DNA of 64,000 bases, from positions 33,694-97,693 of the forward strand of contig JAOPYI010000113.1 in the NCBI GenBank assembly GCA_025964675.1, in the 5' to 3' direction. The translations under genes and the position numbers were made by a program. The DNA comes from Sphaerisporangium sp. Its GTDB lineage: Bacteria; Actinomycetota; Actinomycetes; Streptosporangiales; Streptosporangiaceae. This document shows, piece after piece, positions 8,986-16,850 of the stretch; position 1 is the first letter of the stretch, and each line of letters begins with the position of its first letter. A model generated the notes under the pieces. The model did no database searches. It was not told the DNA's origin and was given only the letters and a program-made list of their open reading frames with translations.

Positions 8986-9372
8986 TCAGCAGCCGTTGGC
9001 GTTGACGGTCCATCCGGCGGAGCAGATGAACGGACCCGTGTTGCAGTTCGCTCCCTTGGTGCACTCACCGCAGGCGTATCGGCGCTGGTACGGCGGCGAG
9101 CCGCTGCAGCAGGTCCAGACCTTCATGCTGTAGCCGGACGGGCAGACGTACTGCGCGCTGCTGTTGGTCGGGCAGAAGTTGTTGGGCTGAGCGAGGTTGC
9201 AGCACCGCCAGTTGGCGGCCTCGGCTGCCTTGCTCGTCGCGGCCAGGCCCGCGACCGCGCCGATCGTGGTGACCCCGACCTTGCCCATCCAGCCGAGGAA
9301 CCTTCGGCGGTTCGATCCCGGATGACCGGACTCATCGAGCCCCACGGCCGAAGCCTTGTTCATGTGCCCCAT
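8986..9372 (-). CDS. Tat-exported Cys-rich protein resembling methylamine dehydrogenase light chain
   Basis: 128 residues. ATG 9372 has AAAGG seven bases upstream. Residues 21-27 are a twin-arginine motif (NRRRFLG), followed by a hydrophobic stretch (about 32-46) and an AxA site near residue 52. The mature part (about 76 residues) holds 11 Cys and three Trp: W55 in NWRCC, W86 in KVWTCC and W121 in AGWTV. The spacing resembles the MauA chain of methylamine dehydrogenase (YWRxC ... CPPG ... SWVxSC ... IIWCF), where two of these Trp form the tryptophan tryptophylquinone cofactor. The preceding MauD- and MauE-like genes strengthen the parallel. No mauB (heavy chain) or mauG (diheme maturase) is present, so quinone formation and amine oxidation are unproven. 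It could instead be a small disulfide-knot protein folded by MauD/E. Confidence 0.65.
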   Translation of the reverse strand: MGHMNKASAVGLDESGHPGSNRRRFLGWMGKVGVTTIGAVAGLAATSKAAEAANWRCCNLAQPNNFCPTNSSAQYVCPSGYSMKVWTCCSGSPPYQRRYACGECTKGANCNTGPFICSAGWTVNANGC

Positions 9373-9414
9373 TCGGTACCTTTCTGACTGTTCTGTCCAT
9401 GTGGTGGAAGCGGA

Positions 9415-9969
9415 TCAGTGCTGTGCGGACGACTTCGTGGCCAGGGTGTGCTTGTAGGCGATGGGAGCGGCCGCGTACATCTGCCGGACCGTCGGCACCG
9501 TGTGGGCCCGTGTCAGCTTCCCCTCGGCGACGTGGAGGGCGACGGGCGTGAGGTCGAGCCCGAGACTGCCCACGATGCGCTCGTCCTCGTCGAGGATGAC
9601 CCGCTCGCTGTACAGCTCGAACTCGGCGATGAACTCGTTGCCGTCCCCGGACACCGGGACGACCACGACCCACATCGAGGGAGGCACCGCGCCACCGCGC
9701 AGCGCCGAGGCCAGGTTGCGGCAGGTCTCGCACTTGTTGGAGACGAACAGCACCATGGCCTGGTCGGACTTGTCGAGGGAGGCGGGCAGGCCGAATACGC
9801 TGGGCCGCGCGCCCTCCAGGGTGCCCAGCTCCACCGGGGTGGGCTTGTCCTCCATGTCGAGGTAGCCGCGGATCTGCTTGACCTGTTCGAAAAGCTCCAC
9901 CTGTGCGCCGATCTGGACGAACAAAACCACGGCCATGAGGCAGATCACGATGAGCAGTACCGTCGTCAT
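9415..9969 (-). CDS. mauD-like: MauD/TlpA-like membrane-anchored thioredoxin-fold protein
   Basis: 184 residues. An N-terminal membrane anchor (about 4-22) is followed by an extracytoplasmic thioredoxin-like domain with the redox pair C80-E-T-C83 in a VSNKCETCRNL context, as in MauD. MauD is needed in methylotrophs for disulfide formation or isomerisation in the Cys-rich light chain. ATG 9969 overlaps the mauE-like stop by four bases (ATGA), and the gene ends 43 bases before the Cys-rich protein gene, so one transcript carrying both helpers and substrate is very likely. The domain lacks the cis-Pro pattern of a canonical thioredoxin that I can identify by eye. Confidence 0.75.
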   Translation of the reverse strand: MTTVLLIVICLMAVVLFVQIGAQVELFEQVKQIRGYLDMEDKPTPVELGTLEGARPSVFGLPASLDKSDQAMVLFVSNKCETCRNLASALRGGAVPPSMWVVVVPVSGDGNEFIAEFELYSERVILDEDERIVGSLGLDLTPVALHVAEGKLTRAHTVPTVRQMYAAAPIAYKHTLATKSSAQH

Positions 9970-10532
9970 GCGGCGGGCACCTCCGCGTCGCGTTGGGTCG
10001 GTTCCGGGATCACTATGCGGTCCTCGCGCAGCGGCCGCCACAAGCGGAGCTCGGCGACCAGCTTCCAGGCGACAAGGGCGAGCAGGAGCGCGGCCAGGCC
10101 GCCCAGTCCCTGCTCTGTGTTCCAGCTCGGCGGGCTCGCCTCGGCCAGCACCGCGAGGGCCAGCCAGAGCGGCAGATAAAGGAGCTGCCGCCAGCCGAGT
10201 ACGGCGCCGCCGTTGCCGAAGCAGCCGCACTTGATCTTTTCCTTGATGCCCAGTGCGCGGATCCCGGCTCCGGCGAACGCCACGGCCAGCGGCGCGATGA
10301 GCGCCCTGGGCCAGGTGGCCGACGGCAGGACCGTGAGCCCGGTCACGGCGACCAGCTCCGCTGCGATCACCGCGATCGCCGCCTTCTCGGCCACCGCCGT
10401 CAGCCCGAGCCGTCCGATGGTCCGGCCGAGGTCGCGGAAGGTGAGGATTTTTGAGAGGGCCGCGACCGTGAAGATCGCGATGAGCGCGATCTGCGCCGCG
10501 ACCCCGAGCACGCCTGACACATTTTGGCTCAC
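9966..10532 (-). CDS. mauE-like: MauE/DoxX-family redox-associated membrane protein
   Basis: 188 residues with four or five hydrophobic helices and the MauE hallmark C102-G-C104-F-G after the second or third helix (KEKIKCGCFG). MauE is thought to exchange electrons across the membrane with MauD during disulfide handling of the MADH light chain. Start GTG 10532 follows GGGAG by about seven bases; the gene overlaps the mauD-like start. It is the first gene of the cluster and has its own recognisable promoter (10564-10592), so it is not simply a selB read-through product. Confidence 0.8.
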   Translation of the reverse strand: MSQNVSGVLGVAAQIALIAIFTVAALSKILTFRDLGRTIGRLGLTAVAEKAAIAVIAAELVAVTGLTVLPSATWPRALIAPLAVAFAGAGIRALGIKEKIKCGCFGNGGAVLGWRQLLYLPLWLALAVLAEASPPSWNTEQGLGGLAALLLALVAWKLVAELRLWRPLREDRIVIPEPTQRDAEVPAA

Positions 10533-10563
10533 CCGCTACTCCCGTTAAGGTCGGAATAATGGG

Positions 10564-10592
10564 AAAATATGCCAGTTCTTGGAATTGATCAA
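10564..10592 (-). promoter_or_regulatory. Housekeeping-type promoter of the Mau-like cluster
   Basis: On the minus strand: TTGATC (10592-10587), 17-base spacer, TATTTT (10569-10564), giving a start near 10557 and a short leader before GTG 10532. Unusually AT-rich for this genome. Confidence 0.55.
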
Positions 10593-10614
10593 GGCTCTGA
10601 CGCGATCAATTTCC
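10581..10614. promoter_or_regulatory. Dyad overlapping the -35 of the Mau-like promoter
   Basis: GGAATTGATC (10581-10590) and GATCAATTTCC (10604-10614) form an inverted repeat (ATTGATC/GATCAAT core) with a 13-base centre. It overlaps the -35 box and lies 17 bases past the selB stop, so it could be an operator or part of the selB terminator. Confidence 0.45.
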
Positions 10615-10631
10615 ACAAGTTACAAGCGTCG

Positions 10632-12395
10632 TCAGTTGGACGGCACGCAGATCCGCGACTCGTTGTCGATCCGGCGGGTGAGGCCCCGGGCGTCGAGATG
10701 CTCCAGGAGCGGTACGGCGACGCGGCGGCTGGTGTCCAGGGCCGCCCGCGCCTGGCTGACGGTGAACGGCGAGGGCAGTCTTTCGAGCAGGGTCGCCGCC
10801 AGCTGCGGCGCGTCCGGCAGCAGGACGACGTTCTTGGCGACCACCAGCAGCGCTCCTGCCCGTACGGCCGCCGCCAGGGACTTTCCCGTCAGATCGAGCT
10901 CGGCGAGACGCCCGGCGGTCGGGGCGTCGAAGGGCCGCTCGGCGAGTTCGGCCCCAAGCGCGGCGACCGCCTTCGCGATCCGGGGAGGAAGCGGCACCCC
11001 GTGCCGGTCACTCCTCTGGACGACCCCTGACCTGATCGTCAGGGGTGGCGCGACCAGCGCCTCCACCAGCCGGCCTTCGGGCAGGCCGAGCAGGCGGGCC
11101 GCGGCCTCCACGGTCATCCCCTGAGCGTGCTGGGACACCTGTTCCACCAGGTCACGGCCGAGCGCGGACCAGTGACCTGGATCGGTGAACCAATCGCCCG
11201 CAACGGGACGCCCGGCGGATGGATCACCGGATCCCGGGCGTCCCCCAGGTGGGCACCCCATCGCGGTCAGGTCCGCCCGGCTCAGCAGCCCGTGCCAGCG
11301 GAGCAGATCCGCGACGGTGGGCACGCTCACCCCGGCGAGCGCCGCCGCCCTCGCCGCCGCGGCTCCCCGGCGCCGCAACGGTGCCGGCCGTATGTCCAGC
11401 ACGTGGGCGCCGGTGACGATCGCCCGGCGGCCGGGGTCGCGGAGCAGCCCCCGCTCTCCCGACCGGAGCGGCAGGGGCCGGGCAAGGGTGAGCCTCGCGG
11501 TGCCCTCACCCAGCGGGCGCAGCCGGGCGGGGACGGCCGCCGAGCCCAGATGGAAGACCAGATCGCCTTTGGGAGCCTCTCCGGAGTCCAGCCGTACGTC
11601 GATCACCTCCGTGGTGATCCAGGCGCCCGGGGTCAGCAGCGCCATGCCACGGGACAGGACGGCGCGGCCGTTTCCTCTGAGATTGACGGCGACGCGAGCG
11701 ATGGCCGGCACCAGGTCGGTCCGCTGGTTGAGAGTCTGCAGGCCCCGGACCTGGACCCGTTCGCCACCGATGACCAGCTCGTCACCCACGCGCAGCGTGC
11801 CATGGGCGAGCGTACCGGTGACGACGGTTCCGGCCCCGGTGACGGTGAACACTCGGTCGATCCACAACCGCACCGGGGACTCCAAGTCGGGCTCGGGAAG
11901 CCCGGCCGCCAGCCGGTCGAGCGCCGCCTCCAGTTCGGGGATCCCCTGCCCGGTCAGCCCGCTGACGGCGACGGCGGCGATCCCGGCCAAGCTCGTGCCC
12001 TGGAGATGGAGGCGGGCCTCCTCGGTGGCGACCTCCGGATCGGCGAGGTCGGAGCGGGTGACCACCAGCAGGCCGTGCCGTACGCCCAGGGCGTGCAGCG
12101 CGGCCAGATGCTCGGCTGACTGGGGCCGCCAGCCCTCGTCCGCCGCGACCACGAACATGACAGCGGGGGACGGGCCGACCCCCGCGAGCATATTGGTGAC
12201 GAACCGCTCGTGCCCGGGAACGTCGACGAACGCCAGTCGCTCGCCCGAGCCAAGGGTAGTCCAGGCGAACCCGAGGTCGATTGTCATTCCCCGGCGCCGT
12301 TCCTCGGCCCAGCGGTCGGGCTCCATCCCGGTGAGCGCCCGCACCAGCGTCGACTTGCCGTGGTCCACGTGCCCGGCGGTCGCGATCACCCTCAT
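10632..12395 (-). CDS. selB: Selenocysteine-specific elongation factor SelB
   Basis: 587 residues. The GTPase domain carries GHVDHGKS (P-loop, residues 8-15), the TIDLGFAW switch I, DVPGHERF (G3) and TRSD in the G4 position. EF-Tu-like domains 2 and 3 follow (VTGAGTVVTGTL), then a SelB-type domain and C-terminal winged helices (about 380-587) that read the SECIS element. SelB delivers Sec-tRNA(Sec) to ribosomes at recoded UGA codons. Length is normal for bacterial SelB. Notable: selA, selD, the tRNA-Sec gene and any obvious selenoprotein are absent from this window, so they must lie elsewhere or the system is partial. ATG 12395 has only a weak ribosome-binding site. Confidence 0.9.
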   Translation of the reverse strand: MRVIATAGHVDHGKSTLVRALTGMEPDRWAEERRRGMTIDLGFAWTTLGSGERLAFVDVPGHERFVTNMLAGVGPSPAVMFVVAADEGWRPQSAEHLAALHALGVRHGLLVVTRSDLADPEVATEEARLHLQGTSLAGIAAVAVSGLTGQGIPELEAALDRLAAGLPEPDLESPVRLWIDRVFTVTGAGTVVTGTLAHGTLRVGDELVIGGERVQVRGLQTLNQRTDLVPAIARVAVNLRGNGRAVLSRGMALLTPGAWITTEVIDVRLDSGEAPKGDLVFHLGSAAVPARLRPLGEGTARLTLARPLPLRSGERGLLRDPGRRAIVTGAHVLDIRPAPLRRRGAAAARAAALAGVSVPTVADLLRWHGLLSRADLTAMGCPPGGRPGSGDPSAGRPVAGDWFTDPGHWSALGRDLVEQVSQHAQGMTVEAAARLLGLPEGRLVEALVAPPLTIRSGVVQRSDRHGVPLPPRIAKAVAALGAELAERPFDAPTAGRLAELDLTGKSLAAAVRAGALLVVAKNVVLLPDAPQLAATLLERLPSPFTVSQARAALDTSRRVAVPLLEHLDARGLTRRIDNESRICVPSN

Positions 12396-12474
12396 GCCGC
12401 AGCCAGCCGAGGGTCGGCCGACATGGTGTCGGCGCGCGGTACGGCACGCTGTGGCCCAGGCCTCCTCACGCGGG

Positions 12475-14058
12475 TCAGGGGAGCGTCGTCGTGACGGGCG
12501 CGCTCTCGTTGCCGAGGCGGTCTAGCGCGGTCACCAGGTAGGTGCCACTCGCCCCGGTGGCGTACGACTGCTCCGCCGCACCGGTCGCGGGGACGACGGC
12601 GAGCAGGTTGCGGGCGTCTGCCGTCGTGCAGTCGTCCGGCTTGGCGCCCGCGACCCCGTAGACGGCGTAGGAACGTGCGTCATGGGAGGACTTCCACACC
12701 AGCGTCCCGCCGGAGTTACGAAGGCGGGCGGGGGTGGCCGGGGCCTTGCCGCCGCGCTCCTTCATCAGCGGCAGCAGGGCCGGTCGGGGATAGTGGTCCT
12801 TCACGATCGCGTCCAGCACGCCCAGGGGGTTCTTCCCGACCTGCGCCGCGCTGAAGTAGACGTCGCCCTGGACCTCGGGGTACTTGCGGTTGAGGGTCAG
12901 GTGGGCGGGCAGCTCGCCGGCCTTGGCCCAGGCCGGGTTGTCATTCGTGCCGACACGGTAGAGCGCCTGGCCGATGTAGAGGTGCACGCCGGTGCCCTTG
13001 ACCTCGTTCGCCCACCACGGCACGAGCTTGGCGTAGTCGGCGGCGGCGAACCCGCGCGGCCAGTAGAGCTGCGGCATGATGTAGTCGACGGAACCGGCCT
13101 TGATCCACGTGCGGGCGTCGGAGTAGATGGCGTCATAGGCCGACAGGCCCTTGGTGTCCGAGCCCGACGGATCGTCCGACTTGTTGCGCCAGATGCCGAA
13201 CGGGCTGATGCCGAACTTCACGTACGGCTTGGCGGCGTGGACGGCCTTCCCGACCTGGGCGATCAGCTTGTCGACGTTGGCGCGCCGCCAGTCGGCCGGC
13301 GACATCCCCTTGCCGTACTTTGTAAAGGCGGCGGAGTCGGCGAACTTCGTGCCCTTGCCGGGATAGGGGTAGAAGTAGTCGTCGAAATGCACGCCGTCGA
13401 TGTCGTACCGCTGCACGACGTCCTGGATCACCTTGACGGTGTGGGCGCGCACCTCCGGCAGGCCCGGGTTGTAGTAAAGCTTGCCCTCATGCTTGACGAC
13501 CCACTCAGGGTGCTGACGCGCGGGGTGGTTCGCCGGGAGCTTGGTCAGGTCGTCCTTGTCCGCAGCGCGGTACGGATTGAACCACGCGTGGAACTCCAGG
13601 CCCCGCTTGTGCGCCTCGGCGATCAGGAAGGGCAGCGGTTCCCAGCCGGGGTCCTGGCCGGCGGTGCCCGTGAGCCACTGCGACCAGGGCTCGTAGGGCG
13701 ACTTGTAGATCGCGTCGGATGCAGGACGTACCTGGAAGAAGACCGCGTTGAAGTTGCGCTTCACCGCGTTGTCGAGGATCCGGAGGTACTCCGCCTGCTG
13801 CCGGGCAGGGTCCAGCCCCGTCTTGGACGGCCAGTCGACGTTGTGCACGGTGGCGATCCACACACCCCTGAGCTGCCGCTTGGGGTACTTGGCGCTCACC
13901 TTGCACGCCTCCGCGCCGGCGGTAGGGGCCGCCGCGGGCGCCGCGGGCCTGGTCTCGCTGTCCGCGGGAACGGCGCCCGGTCCGAAGAAGTAGGCGACGC
14001 CGGTGGTGACCACCGCGATGGTCGCGGCGGCGAGCAAGGGCCGATGTCCGTTTCGCAT
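12475..14058 (-). CDS. Secreted family-10-like glycosyl hydrolase (GHL10/DUF187)
   Basis: 527 residues. N-terminal signal/anchor (about 7-27) and an Ala/Pro linker lead into a TIM-barrel-like domain (about 60-400) beginning LRGVWIATVHNVDWPS, with FHAWFNPYRA, DIDGVHFDDYFYPYP and VDYIMPQLYWPR, the motif order of the PF02638 family (YngK type). A fibronectin-III-like C-terminal domain (about 440-527) follows. Members are predicted carbohydrate hydrolases of the envelope or environment; acidic residues in the HFDDYFYP strand are the likely catalytic candidates. The exact substrate is unknown. It ends 79 bases before the selB start on the same strand. Confidence 0.82.
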   Translation of the reverse strand: MRNGHRPLLAAATIAVVTTGVAYFFGPGAVPADSETRPAAPAAAPTAGAEACKVSAKYPKRQLRGVWIATVHNVDWPSKTGLDPARQQAEYLRILDNAVKRNFNAVFFQVRPASDAIYKSPYEPWSQWLTGTAGQDPGWEPLPFLIAEAHKRGLEFHAWFNPYRAADKDDLTKLPANHPARQHPEWVVKHEGKLYYNPGLPEVRAHTVKVIQDVVQRYDIDGVHFDDYFYPYPGKGTKFADSAAFTKYGKGMSPADWRRANVDKLIAQVGKAVHAAKPYVKFGISPFGIWRNKSDDPSGSDTKGLSAYDAIYSDARTWIKAGSVDYIMPQLYWPRGFAAADYAKLVPWWANEVKGTGVHLYIGQALYRVGTNDNPAWAKAGELPAHLTLNRKYPEVQGDVYFSAAQVGKNPLGVLDAIVKDHYPRPALLPLMKERGGKAPATPARLRNSGGTLVWKSSHDARSYAVYGVAGAKPDDCTTADARNLLAVVPATGAAEQSYATGASGTYLVTALDRLGNESAPVTTTLP

Positions 14059-14386
14059 GAGACGTCAGTCTGGCATCGGCAAAGAGATGGTAAGGCCCGA
14101 TAAAGGAAATCGTATGGTGATGCCGGGGTGACATCTGGGAGGGATGTGAGGCCAGGGGCCTGCGGCGGTCGCGGGCGTGGACGGGTTCCACCTCGTCCCC
14201 GCGCGACGAAATCCGCGACGGACCAGGCACTCCGCTGCCGCTCGCGCCGGGCCGGGGCGGGGACGCGCGCCGCCACGGTGAGGCGGCCCGCGGCTCCGGT
14301 GACAACTGGCTTACCTCCGAGGTGACCGCCCTCCGGCCGGCACGCGCACGTGCCGGCCGCATCGTCGCCGCGCCGCATGATGCCGC
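14059..14386. other. 328-bp intergenic region
   Basis: Lies between the EF-G-like gene and the glycosidase on the minus strand. It should hold the glycosidase promoter (its start is just right of 14058) and contains the EF-G-like gene's terminator at 14335-14358. Nothing else recognised. Confidence 0.5.
14335..14358 (-). terminator. Terminator of the EF-G-like gene
   Basis: Perfect 10-bp stem GGCCGGCACG/CGTGCCGGCC with a 4-base loop, beginning 28 bases beyond the stop of the minus-strand gene. No U-tract, as is common in actinomycetes. Confidence 0.6.
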
Positions 14387-16546
14387 CTAGTCCGAGGCCG
14401 ACCTGAGCTTGTCGGCCAGGTGGGAGGGCAGCGGCTCGTACCGCAGGAAGCCCCGGTGGAAGGTGCCCGTGCCGTGCGACATGGACCGCAGGTCGATGGC
14501 GTACCGCGTGATCTCCAGCTCGGGCACCTCGGCCCTCACCAGCGTGCGGCCGGTGCCCACCGGCTCGGTGCCGAGGACGCGTCCCCTTCGCGAGGACAGG
14601 TCGGACATCACCGCGCCGACGTGCTCGTCCTGGACGAGGACGGAGACCTCGTCCACCGGTTCGAGCAGCAGCGCGGGCACCTTCGCCGCCGCCTCCTTCA
14701 GCGCGAGCTGCCCGGCGATCTGGAACGCCATGTCCGAGGAGTCGACCGAGTGAGCCTTGCCGTCGTACAGCGTCACCCGGATGTCCACGACGGGGTAGCC
14801 GGCGAGCACGCCTCGCTCCATCTGGGCGCGCACGCCCTTCTCCACCGAGGGGATGAACTGCCTCGGCACCACCCCGCCGACGATCTTGTCGACGAACTCG
14901 AAGCCGCCGCCGGAGTGCAGGGGCTCGATCTCGACGTGGCAGATGGCGTACTGCCCGTGACCGCCGGTCTGCTTGACGTTGCGGCCCATGCCCTGGGCCT
15001 TGCCGCCGAAGGTCTCGCGCAGCGGCACCCGAAGGTCCACCCGCTCGACCTCGACGCCGTGGCGCCTCGCCAGGTGGTCGAGCAGCACGTCGGCGTGGGC
15101 CTCGCCCATGCACCAGAGCACGAGCTGGCGCGTCTCGGCGTTGTTCTCGAGGCGCAGCGTCGGATCCTCGGCGACCAGGCGCCCGAGCGCCTGCGACAGC
15201 TTGTCCTCGTCGGCCTTGGACCTGGCCCGGATCGCGACGGGCAGAAGCGGGTCGGGCATGTTCCAGGACGTCACCAGAAGCGGGTCGTCCTTGTCGGACA
15301 GGGTGTCGCCCGTCTCCGCCCGGCTGAGCTTGGCCACCGCGCAGATGTCCCCCGCGGTGCACTTGGTGGTGGTCCGCTGGAGCTTGCCGAGGGGGGAGGA
15401 AAGGGCGCCGATGCGCTCGTCCACGTCGTGGTCCTCGTGACCGCGCTCCGCCAGGCCGTGGCCCGAGACGTGCACCACCATGTCGGGGCGCAGCGTGCCG
15501 GAGAAGACGCGCACGAGGCTGATGCGCCCGACGTACGGGTCGCTGGTGGTCTTGACGATCTCGGCGACGAGCGGCCCGTCGGGGTCGCACGCCAGTTCGG
15601 GCACCGGACGGCCGTCGATCCTCGTGATCTCCGGTAGCGGGTGCTCCATGGGTGAGGGGAACCCCTGCGTGATCACCTCCAGCAGCTCCAGCATGCCGAC
15701 GGCCACGCCGGAGCCGGGGGTCGCGCACGTGGCGAGCACGGGATAGAAGCCGCCCCGGGCCACGGCCTTCTCGAGGTCGTCGATCAGCACCTTGGTGTCG
15801 ATCTCCTCGCCGGAGAGGTAGCGGTCCATGAGGGACTCGTCCTCGCTCTCCTGGATGATCCCCTCGATCAAGGTGCCGAGGTAGGTCTCGATCTGTTCCT
15901 GGTAGGCGGCACCAGGGAGGTTCTCCGTGCGGGTGCCCGTGGCGTAGTTGAAGAACTTCTGCGAGAGCAGCCCGATCAGGCCGTTCACGTGGCCGTTGGT
16001 CACGACGGGCAGGTAGAGCGGGGCCACCCCGTCGCCGAAGGCGTCCTGGCAGGTGGCCACCACCTCGTCGAAGTCGGCGCGCTGGTGGTCGATCTTGGTG
16101 ATGACGACCGCCCGGGGCATGCCGACCGAGGCGCACTCCTCCCAGAGCATGCGCGTCAGCCCGTCGACGCCCTCCGCCGCCGAGACCACGAACAGCGCGG
16201 CGTCGGCCGCCCGCAGGCCCGCACGCAGGTCACCGACGAAGTCGGCGTACCCAGGCGTGTCGAGCAGGTTGATCTTGATGCCGTTGTGCGTAACCGGCGC
16301 GACGGAGAGGTTGACCGAGCGCTGCTGGCGTACTTCCACCTCGTCGAAGTCGCTTACCGTGGTGCCGTCCTCCACCCGGCCGGTGCGCTGGATGGTGCCC
16401 GTCGCGGCCAGCAGGGCCTCGACAAGCGTCGTCTTGCCTGATCCGGAATGGCCGACCAGCGCGACATTGCGCACCGCATCCGGCCGGTCGGCCGAGGGTG
16501 CCCTGCCCGCGGCTCCTGATGTTCCGCCCGTGGTTCTGTCCGGCAC
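14387..16546 (-). CDS. fusA2: Elongation factor G-like GTPase (EF-G2)
   Basis: 719 residues from GTG 16546, which has GGGAGG four bases upstream; a longer reading frame to 16774 exists but has no homologous look. The P-loop is GHSGSGKTTL rather than the AHIDAGKTT of canonical EF-G; the G3 box is DTPGYADF and G4 is TKID. EF-G domains II-V follow, including QTGGHGQYA and RRGRVLGTEPVG. This is the EF-G-like branch (Mycobacterium FusA2, Rv0120c type), whose job in translation is not settled; it is not the main translocase. It lies divergently next to pgsA. Transcription probably starts in the 16.55-16.85 kb gap and ends at the 14335-14358 hairpin. Confidence 0.88.
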   Translation of the reverse strand: MPDRTTGGTSGAAGRAPSADRPDAVRNVALVGHSGSGKTTLVEALLAATGTIQRTGRVEDGTTVSDFDEVEVRQQRSVNLSVAPVTHNGIKINLLDTPGYADFVGDLRAGLRAADAALFVVSAAEGVDGLTRMLWEECASVGMPRAVVITKIDHQRADFDEVVATCQDAFGDGVAPLYLPVVTNGHVNGLIGLLSQKFFNYATGTRTENLPGAAYQEQIETYLGTLIEGIIQESEDESLMDRYLSGEEIDTKVLIDDLEKAVARGGFYPVLATCATPGSGVAVGMLELLEVITQGFPSPMEHPLPEITRIDGRPVPELACDPDGPLVAEIVKTTSDPYVGRISLVRVFSGTLRPDMVVHVSGHGLAERGHEDHDVDERIGALSSPLGKLQRTTTKCTAGDICAVAKLSRAETGDTLSDKDDPLLVTSWNMPDPLLPVAIRARSKADEDKLSQALGRLVAEDPTLRLENNAETRQLVLWCMGEAHADVLLDHLARRHGVEVERVDLRVPLRETFGGKAQGMGRNVKQTGGHGQYAICHVEIEPLHSGGGFEFVDKIVGGVVPRQFIPSVEKGVRAQMERGVLAGYPVVDIRVTLYDGKAHSVDSSDMAFQIAGQLALKEAAAKVPALLLEPVDEVSVLVQDEHVGAVMSDLSSRRGRVLGTEPVGTGRTLVRAEVPELEITRYAIDLRSMSHGTGTFHRGFLRYEPLPSHLADKLRSASD

Positions 16547-16850
16547 GTCGCCTCCCGCGTCTCGCCGTGAGATGCGGCCGCGCGCGGCCACATCGTCCGC
16601 CGCCGCGCCCGCCGCCCGAGAGAGCGCGGTGCCCTCACCCTTTACCTCTGTGGCGCGGATCACAAGAGGGAACAGGCAAAAGTGCTTGCCAAATGACACC
16701 TGGACTTGGCCGGGTGTTCGCCCGCCGGTTTCCCTCCCGTCTTGTCTCCTTCCCCGTCCTGTGTCGTCTCGCACCCGATTCGCACCTGGTGGGCCGCCTC
16801 AGCGGCTTCGTTCGAAGCGGGGGCCCCACGTGGCCTACGATCGGACGGCG
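16547..16850. other. Divergent intergenic region upstream of fusA2 and pgsA
   Basis: About 304 bp that must contain both divergent promoters. I see no convincing -35/-10 pair and no RNA gene. The EF-G-like reading frame stays open through part of it but without a ribosome-binding site. Confidence 0.45.

Noticed and set aside
9310..9325. GGTTCGATCCC resembling a tRNA T-arm
   Set aside because: Inside the coding sequence of the Tat-signal protein, with no acceptor or anticodon stem around it.
12396..12474. Possible tRNA-Sec gene in the short gap upstream of selB
   Set aside because: No UCA-anticodon arm or acceptor stem can be folded from this 79-base gap on either strand.
13896..16136. 746-codon minus-strand frame overlapping the EF-G-like gene
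   Set aside because: Arg/Gly/Pro-rich frame-shifted reading of a certain gene; no recognisable domain.
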